Origin: Clostridium yunnanense
Lineage (GTDB): Bacteria; Bacillota; Clostridia; Clostridiales; Clostridiaceae
Assembly: GCF_016595795.1 (NCBI RefSeq)
Contig: NZ_JAENHN010000023.1
Span: 124,001-188,000, forward strand
DNA: 64,000 bases
Direction of reading: 5' to 3'
The position numbers and the translations under genes are program-made. Below the pieces are notes generated by a model. That model had not been told where the DNA came from. It worked only from the letters and a program-made list of their open reading frames with translations, and made no database searches. Below are positions 50,919-61,400 of the stretch, in pieces. Position 1 is the stretch's first letter. Every line of letters starts with the position of its first letter.

Positions 50919-53354
50919 ATGAGTGTAAAATTGAAGACTTTATTTATATCTACAGTAAGTTTTTTACTTTTTCTTGCTATTACAATTGGTATATCATATT
51001 TAGTTTTTTTTAAGTTTATAATTAATATAGAAGATACAGGTGTCAATAATTCTTTTAGGACTTTTGATTCCATAATTGATAGAGAAGAGAATGGAATTAA
51101 GAGAACGTCTTTAGACTGGGCACACTGGGATGATACATATAACTTTATGTTTGATAAAAATCAAGAATATATTAAGAGTAATCTGGTAAATCAGTCACTT
51201 CGACAACTTAATTTGAGTTTTATAATATTTCTTGATAAAGATAATAAAGTTTTTTATGAAATAGATGGTGATATTGATAATAGGCAAAGAGACATCTTAA
51301 TAGATAAAATAACTAACATAAGGTATAAGAAGTTTTTCAATCCAGATAAGATTGATGCAGACGCTGGGGCAATCTATGCTTATGATAAGTTGTTTATAAT
51401 ATCTGAAGCTCCAATTACTACTTCTGATGAGAAAGCTAAAAGTAATGGAACCTTAGTGATGGGACGTTATGTAGATAAAGAACTGATGAACTATATAAAC
51501 GAAAGTAGTAAAGCTAACATAACATTTAAAGGTTTACCTGGAAATAGTCATTCATTAAGTGAGATTTCAATTGCTAGAAGTTATGATAAGATAAGTGCCT
51601 ATAGGAATACAAAGGATATAAATGAAGAAAGCAGTATACTAATATCTATGTCTATTGAAAGATATGCGCATATACTTGCAATAAATTATATTAAGATATT
51701 TTGTTTACTGTATATAGTAGCCTTGTTCATGATTTTAGTTCTAAATAACCGCATTTTAGATAAATATGTTTTAAAAAGATTAAAATTACTAGATGATTTC
51801 GTTGAAAGGGTCAGAAAGACGAAGGACACAACCTTAAGGCTTGTATTAGCAGGTAATGATGAATTAAGTAAAATAGCTGATTCTACTAGTAATATGGTAG
51901 CTGAATTAGCTATTGCTAATAATGATGTCAAGGAAATGGATGAAAGATTTAGACTTATAATGGAAGCTACTAAAGATGGGTATTTAGATTTAGATTTAGT
52001 TGCTAATAGATTATATATAAATAGAGAATGGAAACAAGAGTTAGGATATACTTCAAAGAATGAAAATGGATTGTTTTATGAGCATTTTTCAAAGATTCAT
52101 CCAGAGTTTATTGAGTACTTGAGTACTAACTACACTAATATCATTAATAATAACGATGAGCTTTTTGATATAACCTACAAGATGATTAAAGATACTGGAG
52201 AAATAATATGGGTTTTAGAAAGAGGTAAAATAGTAAGTAAAGATGAAAAGGGAAGACCAACTAGGATTTTAAGTATAGTAATGGATATAACTGAAAGAAA
52301 AAAATATGAAGAAGAAATTTTGTTCTTGAGCTATTCTGATAAACTTACTGGACTTAGTAATAGAGCATATATGGAAAAGCAGTTTGAAGAGCTTGATAAA
52401 GATAAGAATAGTTCATATTTTATAATCATGGGGGATGTAAATGGATTAAAACTAATTAATGATGCTTTGGGTCATAAGATTGGTGATAAACTGATATATA
52501 ATGTAAGCAATGAAATGAAGAATATATGTGATCATAATGATGTGGTCTCTCGTTGGAGTGGTGATGAATTCATAATATTAATCAAAAATAGAGAAAAAGA
52601 CTATGTTGAAGATTTGATTGCAAAAATCAAACAAGCTTGTGATACTATAAAAGACTTTCCTATAAGTATTAGTATTGCCTTAGGCTATGCTGAAAAGGAT
52701 GATGACAATAAAGAATCTGAAGCAGTTATGAGTGTAGCAGAAAAAAGGATGTATAGAAATAAGCTCATAGAAAAGAAGAGTACAAGAAATGCTATTACTA
52801 GTTCTTTACTAAGAACCTTGCACGAAAAACATAGTGAAACAGAAGAGCATACTATGAGAATTAAGAATATGAGTTTTAAGCTAGGTAAAAGGATGGGGTT
52901 GCCTCAAGATAAATTAGATGAATTAGAGCTTTTAGGTCTATTACATGATATCGGAAAGATAGGGATACCAGAACAAATTTTATTAAAACCAGCAAAGCTT
53001 ACAGCTGAGGAGTGGGTTGTTATGAAATCTCATACAGAGATTGGATATAGGATAGCTAAATCAACTCCTGAATTATCGCATATAGCTGATGAGATTTTAT
53101 CCCATCACGAAAGATATGATGGAACTGGCTATCCTAATGGATTGAAGGCAGAAGAAATACCATTACTTGCTAGGATTATCAATGTAGTTGATTCTTTTGA
53201 TGTTATGACACATAAGAGAGAATATAAATTGGCTAGAGATATGAACTATGGAATTGAGGAGCTTAAAAGATGTTCTTCTACCCAGTTTGATCCGCATATT
53301 GTTGCAGAATTTCTTGAATTACTACAGGAAGACGATGAAAATGGACAACCTTAA
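50919..53354 (+). CDS. CHASE4-PAS-GGDEF-HD-GYP cyclic-di-GMP enzyme
   Basis: The 811-residue membrane sensor (ATG at 50919, AGGAG 9 bases upstream) has a first helix, an extracellular CHASE4-type domain (about 40-245, with TSLDWAHWDDTYNFM), a second helix (about 250-275), a HAMP-like segment and a PAS domain (about 340-460). The diguanylate cyclase domain follows (about 465-620) with active loop RWSGDEF, Ser replacing the first Gly, a variant often seen in active enzymes. The HD-GYP phosphodiesterase is at about 635-800, with LLHDIGKIGIPE near 676 and HHERYDGTGYP. It should make and degrade c-di-GMP in response to an outside signal and may set the level read by the riboswitch at 20060-20147. 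Confidence 0.93.
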   Translation: MSVKLKTLFISTVSFLLFLAITIGISYLVFFKFIINIEDTGVNNSFRTFDSIIDREENGIKRTSLDWAHWDDTYNFMFDKNQEYIKSNLVNQSLRQLNLSFIIFLDKDNKVFYEIDGDIDNRQRDILIDKITNIRYKKFFNPDKIDADAGAIYAYDKLFIISEAPITTSDEKAKSNGTLVMGRYVDKELMNYINESSKANITFKGLPGNSHSLSEISIARSYDKISAYRNTKDINEESSILISMSIERYAHILAINYIKIFCLLYIVALFMILVLNNRILDKYVLKRLKLLDDFVERVRKTKDTTLRLVLAGNDELSKIADSTSNMVAELAIANNDVKEMDERFRLIMEATKDGYLDLDLVANRLYINREWKQELGYTSKNENGLFYEHFSKIHPEFIEYLSTNYTNIINNNDELFDITYKMIKDTGEIIWVLERGKIVSKDEKGRPTRILSIVMDITERKKYEEEILFLSYSDKLTGLSNRAYMEKQFEELDKDKNSSYFIIMGDVNGLKLINDALGHKIGDKLIYNVSNEMKNICDHNDVVSRWSGDEFIILIKNREKDYVEDLIAKIKQACDTIKDFPISISIALGYAEKDDDNKESEAVMSVAEKRMYRNKLIEKKSTRNAITSSLLRTLHEKHSETEEHTMRIKNMSFKLGKRMGLPQDKLDELELLGLLHDIGKIGIPEQILLKPAKLTAEEWVVMKSHTEIGYRIAKSTPELSHIADEILSHHERYDGTGYPNGLKAEEIPLLARIINVVDSFDVMTHKREYKLARDMNYGIEELKRCSSTQFDPHIVAEFLELLQEDDENGQP

Positions 53355-53424
53355 GTTTATTAAATTTAAGTGATCATTTTTGGTCATAAGATTTTACATA
53401 TAAATTCGGAAAGGCATATGCTCA

Positions 53425-53464
53425 AAAAACCTCGCGGAAGAAGGATGCTTCAGCGAGGTTTTTG
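53425..53464 (+). terminator. terminator after the c-di-GMP enzyme gene
   Basis: AAAAACCTCGC.GAAG (53425-53440) pairs with CTTC.GCGAGGTTTTT (53448-53463). It is directly preceded by GGAAAGGCATATGC, similar to the segment before other terminators here (29619, 63980). The rest of the 53355-53773 gap is AT-rich, with a TATAAT at 53711 that may serve the kinase gene. Confidence 0.88.
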
Positions 53465-53773
53465 CTGTGAAAAAAATATAAAGTTTTTATGTCATTTAAA
53501 TCTTGAGGGGTTAAAGGTTTTAAAAGTTCTTTATGTAACAAAGATATAATTTTGAAGGATGGAGATTGTAACTAACAATAATACTGTATCTAGTTAGTTA
53601 TTAAAAAATTTGCGGAAACGATAGCGAATAATGAAGAAAAAGCACTAAAATATTATGTTACAAAATTAACATTTTTATAAAAATCACATATATTATGATG
53701 AAAAATATGGTATAATTTTCAATAGATTCATATAAATTGATATTAATTCGTGAGTTTTAAAGGGGTATTGATT

Positions 53774-56020
53774 ATGGAAGCTAACATGAGTAAATTATAT
53801 GTCACTAAAAATCATTTACCATATAAGAAGATATTTTTTACCTGTATATATTCGATATTAGCTGCATTAATTGTATCATTTATAATATGTAGGTGGTATT
53901 GGGATACTTATGAAGAATCAATACACGCAGTGTTAGAGTTAGTAAGTATTATTATAGGTGTTGCCACATTTTTGATTGTTTGGTATCAAAGCGAAGTAGA
54001 TAATGAAGTAAATAAAATCTTAGGTTTTGGTTTTTTGACTGTATCTATATTGGATTTATTACATGTACATTACTATAAATATATAGTTTTAAATGATATA
54101 ACTAATGGGCAGTTACCCATTTTGTTTTGGATATTGGCGCGATTAATTCAAGTTATAACATTAATGATATTTTCAGTTAAGCCATTTTCTTCGAAAAATA
54201 GCAAGTATAAGATGCTTAGTTTAACTGCTATTGTAATAGTACTTATATCCTATTTATCAAAATTAACATATAAATGGATTCCACAGCTGTATAATGAAAA
54301 AGGAAATACTGATTTTAGAATCATGTTGGAATTCTTAATAATAATATTGGTAATTGTAACTCTATATAGGTTAAGGTCTCGAGTTGAAGAAACTTATCTT
54401 GTAAGATTTACGTATATCTTTCTTTCTGTTATTATGATAATTCCTTCAGAACTTTGTTATATATTATTCAATAATAATAATTCATTTTATGTAGTTATGG
54501 CATATCTATTCAAGATAGGAAGCTATTACTTTCTCTATAGAGCAGTTTTTTCCAGTATGATAAGATATCCATATACTGAACTTATAGAGAGTAAGCAACG
54601 ATTAGAAGATATTCTTAATAATATTCCAATTGCTATATATACATATAATAGTAGCGATAAAGTGGATTTTGTAAATGATAGGTTTGAAGAATTATCAAGA
54701 CATTCAAAAAGTTCAATAATAGGGCTAGATAATAAAGCATTATCAAAGGTTATACCTAGGCTTGGTAACGATGAAGAAGAGGGGTTGCTTGAAAAAGTAT
54801 ACAAAAATGAACAGGGAATCAAAAACATAGTAAGATCTTATGTAGATAGAGATGGAAATGCTGTAAAAGTGCTTGTAAATGCCAATAAAATAAGAAATGG
54901 TGCACTTGTTTTAATTAATGACATAAAGAAGGAACAAGAAATAGATAATTTACATCTACAAACTAAGGCGATATTAAATTCCATAGCTGTTCCAATAATG
55001 ATTTTAGATGGGAATAATAAAATAACCGCTTGTAACAATTCTTACTTAGAAATTATAGAAAGATGTGATTTGGATTTAATTGGAATGAGGCATGATGAAT
55101 TGATGCTAAATATAGGTTTTATAGAAACTAAGGGTTCTTTAAGATTAAATCAAGGAAAGGAGGGTAACAAATATTATGAAGGGTATTTAACAACTGGAGA
55201 TGGTTTAGGTAAGCAAGTATGTGGAACATATACGCCTATACTTAATATTGATAACGAGACAATTGGTGCAATTTCAATCATACAAGACTTGACAGAGAAG
55301 AAAGAAAAACAGCAAAAATTAATTAATCAAGAGAAATTAGCACTTTTAGGACAACTGGGAGCAACTATAGTTCATGAAACTAGAAATTTTTTAGCAACTA
55401 TAAAGGGTAATAGTCAGTTGATTGACCTTTATTCAGGAGATTTGAGAATAAAGGAATATGCGGCAAGAATAAATAGCAGTACTGATGAAGTAAACAGGAT
55501 AATAACTGATTTTCTAAGTTTATCTAAGCCAAGAGAAACAGAACTCTCAGAAGTTTCTTTTAATGATTTGATACTATCAATGAAAGGTATAATCGAAACG
55601 TCATCTTTACTAAAAGGTATAGAATTAGTCCTTGATCTTGCTTATGATGAACGGTATATACTTTGCGATGAAACGCAGATTAGGCAAGTAATACTTAATA
55701 TATGTAAAAATGCAGTAGAAGCTATGGGGGAAGTCAGTTCTCCAGTTTTACGTATAAGCAGTGGGCTTAAGCCAGCTTCTAATGAGATATTTATAAAAAT
55801 ATCTGATAACGGTAGTGGAATACCAAAAGACATGATAAGAAAGATAGGAACACCTTTTTATTCTACAAAGAAAAATGGTACTGGCCTAGGGCTAAATGCA
55901 TGTTTTAACATAATAAAAGAGCATAGTGGAAGAATAGAGATTCAAAGTGATATAGGAGAAGGAACAACATTTACCATTGTAATGCCTTATATAGATGAAG
56001 CTCTAGAAGATATAATATAG
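53774..56020 (+). CDS. MASE3-PAS histidine kinase, orphan
   Basis: The 748-residue kinase starts at the ATG at 53774 (AAGGGG 8 bases upstream). An N-terminal MASE3-type membrane domain of about seven to eight helices (15-270) contains LDLLHVHYYKY. Two PAS domains (about 280-395 and 400-520) follow. The HisKA domain has TIVHETRNFLATIKGN, placing the phospho-His near residue 534. The ATPase has NICKNAVEAMGE, DNGSGIP and GTGLGLNACFNIIKEH. There is no response regulator beside it. MASE3/PAS orphan kinases with this HETRN box are known Spo0A phosphorylators in Clostridium, so a role in sporulation entry is plausible. Confidence 0.9.
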   Translation: MEANMSKLYVTKNHLPYKKIFFTCIYSILAALIVSFIICRWYWDTYEESIHAVLELVSIIIGVATFLIVWYQSEVDNEVNKILGFGFLTVSILDLLHVHYYKYIVLNDITNGQLPILFWILARLIQVITLMIFSVKPFSSKNSKYKMLSLTAIVIVLISYLSKLTYKWIPQLYNEKGNTDFRIMLEFLIIILVIVTLYRLRSRVEETYLVRFTYIFLSVIMIIPSELCYILFNNNNSFYVVMAYLFKIGSYYFLYRAVFSSMIRYPYTELIESKQRLEDILNNIPIAIYTYNSSDKVDFVNDRFEELSRHSKSSIIGLDNKALSKVIPRLGNDEEEGLLEKVYKNEQGIKNIVRSYVDRDGNAVKVLVNANKIRNGALVLINDIKKEQEIDNLHLQTKAILNSIAVPIMILDGNNKITACNNSYLEIIERCDLDLIGMRHDELMLNIGFIETKGSLRLNQGKEGNKYYEGYLTTGDGLGKQVCGTYTPILNIDNETIGAISIIQDLTEKKEKQQKLINQEKLALLGQLGATIVHETRNFLATIKGNSQLIDLYSGDLRIKEYAARINSSTDEVNRIITDFLSLSKPRETELSEVSFNDLILSMKGIIETSSLLKGIELVLDLAYDERYILCDETQIRQVILNICKNAVEAMGEVSSPVLRISSGLKPASNEIFIKISDNGSGIPKDMIRKIGTPFYSTKKNGTGLGLNACFNIIKEHSGRIEIQSDIGEGTTFTIVMPYIDEALEDII

Positions 56021-56059
56021 TAATTAGATTTTTACTTCATATAGAAATCATATGTTAAT

Positions 56060-56088
56060 AGCACTAATCTTTGTAGATTAGTGCTTTT
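56060..56088. terminator. terminator between kinase and spore protein genes
   Basis: AGCACTAATCT (56060-56070) pairs with AGATTAGTGCT (56075-56085), then TTT. It separates convergent genes. Confidence 0.8.
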
Positions 56089-56149
56089 AATTTCAATAGA
56101 GTACTTTAACAACGCCTAATGTCTTTATATGTCTATAAAAACTGAGGTA

Positions 56150-56344
56150 TTATTTATTTCTTTTAGATAACATTTCTTCAAAGGATTGAACGGCATTTTT
56201 AGTAAAATTGCCGCCTTCAGCACCACCGACCATACCACATACTTTAGAACTAGTATTGCCCCAATATCCATCCTTAGGTAACTCAATTCCTAATTCTTTA
56301 GCTTGTTCTGATTTTGTATCTAATTCATTTAATTTTTCTTTCAT
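56150..56344 (-). CDS. divergent alpha/beta-type small acid-soluble spore protein
   Basis: This 64-residue product contains EQAKELGIELPKDGYWGN, resembling the helix with the GPR protease site region and the GY.GN segment of alpha/beta SASPs, and then GMVGG...FTKNAVQSFEE, resembling the GSVGG.MVKR helix. It has a four-residue insertion (AEGG) between GMVGG and the second helix and a cysteine (SSKVCGM), both unusual for SASPs. SASPs coat spore DNA. AAAGGGAGA precedes the ATG. The match is partial, so a SASP-like protein of other function is possible. Confidence 0.55.
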   Translation of the reverse strand: MKEKLNELDTKSEQAKELGIELPKDGYWGNTSSKVCGMVGGAEGGNFTKNAVQSFEEMLSKRNK

Positions 56345-56588
56345 AAAAATATCTCCCTTTCGTTGATTAATAATGCTACTAGGAATTTATTTTAATTAAT
56401 TTTAGTATACACACTTATTGATTACCTTAATAAATTTTTTTATTCTTTAGAAAGTTATATTAATGCTCAAACAGGATTATTTTTTATCCAGTTAAGTAGG
56501 TATATGGTGTGTTTAAGTTGATTTTTACATATATAGAAGATAAAATTTACTAGTAAAATAAAATGTCAGCTTAAAGGAAGTGTAACAA

Positions 56589-57176
56589 GTGAAAAAAGAA
56601 CTAAGGAATATTGAGCAAATGCTTCTAATTGGTTCAACAGGTAGAAATAGCGGAAAAACAACTCTTGCAGCTTCGCTAATCAGAAAGTGGAAAGATGAGA
56701 TATCTATAATAGCATTAAAAATAACTACTATAGAACACAAAAACGGTAAGTGTCCAAGAGGTGGAGAAGGTTGTGGGATATGTACTAATGTAGAGGATAA
56801 CTTTGAACTTATAGAAGAAATAAATCCCGACAAAAATAAAGATACTTCTTTATTACTTTCTGCAGGAGCTGATAAAGTTTATTGGTTAAAATGTCTAAAT
56901 GACCATTTAGAAGAAGGTATAGAATATTTCATGTCAAAAGTATCTAAAGATGCACTAATTATATGTGAATCTAACAGGCTAAGAAATGTGGTTCTGCCAG
57001 GAAGTTTTGTTATGATTAAAAATATATGTAATGATTCAATTAAGAAATCAGCAGGTGAAGTAATAGATAAGGCTGACTATATTTTAGAAAATGACTTTAC
57101 TAATAAAATAGATGACTTTATTAATAATATAGTAATAGAAAAAGATAAGGTAGGGATAAGGGTAAGAATAGTATGA
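56589..57176 (+). CDS. MobB-like P-loop NTPase
   Basis: This 195-residue protein starts at a GTG after AAGGAAG. Walker A is LIGSTGRNSGKTTLA near residues 11-25, in the style of SIMIBI-class MobB/BioD-type NTPases. A cysteine cluster KCPRGGEGCGIC follows near residue 55, then a DT.LLLSAGADKVYWLKC segment and SNRLRNVVLPGSFVMIKN as in MobB relatives. It may help load or carry a cofactor such as molybdopterin guanine dinucleotide, but no other molybdenum gene is nearby. The true role is unknown. Confidence 0.6.
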   Translation: MKKELRNIEQMLLIGSTGRNSGKTTLAASLIRKWKDEISIIALKITTIEHKNGKCPRGGEGCGICTNVEDNFELIEEINPDKNKDTSLLLSAGADKVYWLKCLNDHLEEGIEYFMSKVSKDALIICESNRLRNVVLPGSFVMIKNICNDSIKKSAGEVIDKADYILENDFTNKIDDFINNIVIEKDKVGIRVRIV

Positions 57177-57370
57177 GATTTTTTTATTCTTTAGAAAAAA
57201 TACTGAAGAAAATCGCTTGATTGGTTTTTTCGTGATAATATAATTCTAGAGGCTAAGCTTTTATGAATACATTAGCGACGAAGAATGGGTAAAAGTCAAT
57301 GAATTATAATCAGTTTATAACAAGTTTGAATATAAAATACTTGTTAAGAAGAAAAATGGGGTGTTAAGTC

Positions 57371-57928
57371 GTGGATAGGATAATTTGTATAGTTGGTGAA
57401 AGTGGAAGTGGAAAATCAACTATAGCAGAAGAACTTTCAAAAAAGAACTATAATTATATACAAAGTTATACTACAAGAAAACAGAGATATGAAGGCGAAA
57501 AAGGACATATATTTGTTGACTATGAGGCTTATATAGAAAGTACTATAACTATTGAGAAGAAATCTAATATAATAGCTTATACATATTTTGATGGGAATCA
57601 TTACTGGGCAGACAGGCAGCAATATAGAGATAAAGGCGCATCAATTTATATAGTAGATCCAGTTGGCGTTCGTGAACTGAAGGAAGAAGTTAGTGATGCT
57701 GAAATAATAGTTATATATTTGAATGCAGATGAAAAGGTTCGTTATAACAGGATGTGTAGAAGAAAGTATAATGAAGATAATCTCTATGATGAAGAGATAT
57801 ATATGAGAATAAAACATGATAAAAATGCATTCAAAGTGGTAAGATGCGATTATGTTGTTGATTCTAACAGAGAGTTAGAAGAGGTATTATCTGACGTAGA
57901 AGATATAATTGAAAATATTGAAAAATAA
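57371..57928 (+). CDS. guanylate kinase-like protein
   Basis: This 185-residue protein starts at GTG. Walker A is VGESGSGKST at residues 8-17, followed by YIQSYTTRKQRYEGEKGHIFV, which matches the GMP-binding S-Y-T-T-R-x-x-R-x-G-E element of guanylate kinases (in part). An R-rich lid RYNRMCRRKYNED follows. It is shorter and more diverged than housekeeping Gmk, so it may be a second, specialised nucleoside-monophosphate kinase. It lies 195 bases after the MobB-like gene, with no terminator that I can see between them. Confidence 0.7.
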   Translation: MDRIICIVGESGSGKSTIAEELSKKNYNYIQSYTTRKQRYEGEKGHIFVDYEAYIESTITIEKKSNIIAYTYFDGNHYWADRQQYRDKGASIYIVDPVGVRELKEEVSDAEIIVIYLNADEKVRYNRMCRRKYNEDNLYDEEIYMRIKHDKNAFKVVRCDYVVDSNRELEEVLSDVEDIIENIEK

Positions 57929-58404
57929 ATAATTAGCAAGTTGATAAAAAATAACTTTTAAATAGAGCCATATACTGTCGATGGCAATATTTTATATGTA
58001 AAGTTGTCTGAACTTAATACTTAATATTTCACCAGTTCTAAAATGCTGGTGATTTTTTGTGCATAAAAATAATATAAAATGTATGTACAAATCAATGATT
58101 GTAATCAGTTAACAATTTGTTAAATATCCATAAAGATCATTTTTATAAGTATTATTAGTTATATGGATAAAGTAAGTAAAATTGTTTGTTGATAATTATT
58201 ATTACCAAATAAAAACCATAGTAATGTGATACCCTGACCAAGTATAATTAATTAAACATAAAAATGAAATTGATAACATTATTTTGATTCTAAAGGTTTT
58301 CTATATATAAACATCAATAAATAAATGAACAATATGTGCTTTAACAAAAGAGTAGATATATAAATTTAAATACAAAAGAAAAATAGAGATATAGGGGTGT
58401 TAAT
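57929..58404. other. intergenic region before the second adhesin
   Basis: AT-rich DNA of 476 bases. It holds the terminator at 58029-58058 and the ribosome binding site AGGGGTG at 58393-58399. I looked for class I and class II c-di-GMP signatures and found none. Confidence 0.45.
58029..58058 (+). terminator. terminator after the guanylate kinase-like gene
   Basis: TCACCAG (58029-58035) pairs with CTGGTGA (58046-58052), followed by six T. Confidence 0.82.
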
Positions 58405-61400
58405 TTGATACGAAAAAAAGCTAAAATTATTGGCATTATTGCACTTTGCCTTGTACTTTATTCGCCAGTATCAAAAGTAGCAAAAGCTACAACAGTAATA
58501 ACTGATAAAACTACAATAACAAACAATCAATCAGCACCTTGGCCAACTAAATTTTATCCATATAGTAAGAAGGATGGTACTTTTATTAGTGATATATATG
58601 AAGCATATAATCCTGGAACAGATTTAGTTAGTAGTGATGTGTTAACAAAAGGACAGGCTGGAAGCTTGCCTTCAGTATATGTGGCTTCAGATGGAACAAA
58701 TATATTCTTTAGGTTTAGAATAGATGCGAGTCCTTTGGCCCCTACAGCAGGTGGCTTTGATACGTCTGTATGGCAATTAGTTATTGCTGCAGAAGATATT
58801 AACAATGGCAGCTCAAGTTATGGAAAGTATGTACAAAGAGTGACCATAGGTATAGATGGAAAGAACCCTTCAGACGATTATGTTTATATAACAGATGGTG
58901 CGGAAACAAATGTATATAAGATATTTAAAGCAATATCTAACGGAACAGCAGGACAACAGGTGGTTCCTGGAACAAGAGTAGTTAAGGCAGAAGGTACTGA
59001 TCCATATTTCCTAGACTTCCAAATTCCAATAAGTTTGATAACTGATTTTGAAAAGAACGCATTAGGATTAGCAAGTCCTATAACTGGAAACACTCCGGTA
59101 AAATTATATTTTGGTACAACTAGAGCGGGATCCATATCTACGATAAATAAAGACTGGATGAATGGAACATCCATGAATTTTGATGATTTATCTACTGTAA
59201 CTTTATCAAGTATATCTCAAACACTACCAACTATTAATATAGATGGTGGAAGCTCTGTCACTGCTACTACTTCAACACCAACAATTTCAGGTGATACAGA
59301 AACTGCAGATGGAAGTCAGATTGCAGTGACAATAAATGGACATACATATAATACTACAGTTAGTAATAAAAGATGGAGCGTAGATGTAACTGATCCACTT
59401 CCAAATGGAAGCTATCCAGTTACAGCAAAGGTTACTACTTCTTTAGGAAATAGCGCTACAGCAAATCAAACGCTGACAATTGCAAAACTAAATACTGCAC
59501 CAACAGCAAGTAATGGAAGCTTAACAGTAATAGAAGACACTCCTAAGATTGGAGCAATGTTAGGAAATGATGTAGATGCTGGTACTACTTTAAGCTATAT
59601 CATAGTAAGTGGTCCAAGCCATGGAACAGTTTCTTTAGGAAGTAATGGTTCTTATACATATACTCCTGCTTCAAATTATAATGGTACAGATAGCTTTACT
59701 TTTAAGGTTAATGATGGAGCCTTAGACTCTAATGTTGCGACTATAAACATAAATACTACTCCGGTAAATGATAAGCCTTTAGCTAATGGGCAAAGCTTAA
59801 ATATTAATGAAGATACTACTTTAAATGGAACAGTAACTGGTTCAGATGTTGATGGAGATAGCCTAAGCTATTATGTGGTTACAGGTCCAGCGCATGGAAC
59901 TTTAACTATAAATGAAGATGGCACTTTCACCTATAAACCAAATAAAGATTACAATGGTACTGATAGCTTTACTTTTAAGTCTAATGATGGACAATTAGAT
60001 TCATTACCTGCAACGGTTAATTTAACTGTAAAACCAATAAACGATGCACCTACTTCTAATGGGCAGACTTTAAACACTAATGAGGATAAGGTATTAACTG
60101 GAACACTAACAGGAACAGATATAGATGGCGATATTCTTAAATACTATGTGGTAAGCGGAACCTCTCATGGTACATTGAATATAAATCTGGATGGGACATT
60201 TACGTATACTCCAAACAAGGATTTTAATGGGCAAGATAGCTTCACTTACAAAGTAAATGATGGAACTGTAGATTCTGCTCTAGCTACAGTAATAATAAAT
60301 ATTAGTCCTGTTAATGATGCTCCTATAGCATATGGACAAAGCTTAAACGTAGACGAGGATAATGTGTTAAATGATACATTGACTGGTTTCGATATAGATG
60401 GAGATATGCTAAGCTACTATGTAGTTACAGGCCCAACCCATGGAATATTAACTATAAATGAAGATGGTACTTTTACGTACACACCAAATAAGGATTATAA
60501 CGGTCAGGATAGCTTTACCTTTAAGACTTATGATGGAAGTGAATATTCCACTCCTGCTTTAGTAAGCTTAACAGTAAAGCCAGTAAATGATCAGCCTATA
60601 GCTAACGGAAAGACTTTAAGTACTGATGAAGACAAGATCTTATTAGATATATTAACAGGTACAGATGTTGATGGAGATGGCTTAAAGTATTATGTAGTAA
60701 CACAACCAAAGCACGGAATATTAATATTAAATCAAGATGGAACTTTTACTTACACTCCAAACAAAGATTATAACGGAGAAGACAGTTTTACTTTTAAAGT
60801 GAATGATGGAAGTATAGACTCGTTACCAGCTACCGTAAACTTAACTGTAGATCCAGTAAATGATCAGCCAGTAGCTGATGGGCAAACTTTAAATACTGAT
60901 GAAGATACGGTTTTAGCAGGAACATTAACTGGATCAGACATTGATGGAGATAGCTTGAAATACTATGTAGCAACAGCTCCAAAGCATGGAACATTAGTAA
61001 TAAATCAAGATGGAACTTTTACTTATACACCGTACAAGGATTATAACGGAGAAGATAGTTTTACTTTTAAGGTGAATGATGGAAATGTGTATTCTGACAT
61101 AGCTACAGTGAACTTAACTGTAAATCCAGTAAATGATAAGCCAACAGTTTTAGAAAGTTATAAAAAGAGCACACTCTATAACCAACCCGTAGGTGGAACA
61201 ATAACTGGCAATGATATAGATGAAGATATACTTTCATATTACGTAAATGAAAATAATAAACCTTCAAATGGTAAGGTGTCAGTAAATGAAGTTACAGGGG
61301 AGTGGACGTATACTCCAAATGAAGGTTTTAGTGGAGAGGACACCTTCAAGGTAACTGTAGATGATGGAAAAGGTGGGACTACAGAAACTATAGTGTATAT

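Noticed and set aside
58059-58404. c-di-GMP riboswitch upstream of the second adhesin
   Set aside because: Neither the class II AGTAGTGCAACC block nor the class I core is present, despite the paralogy of the downstream gene.
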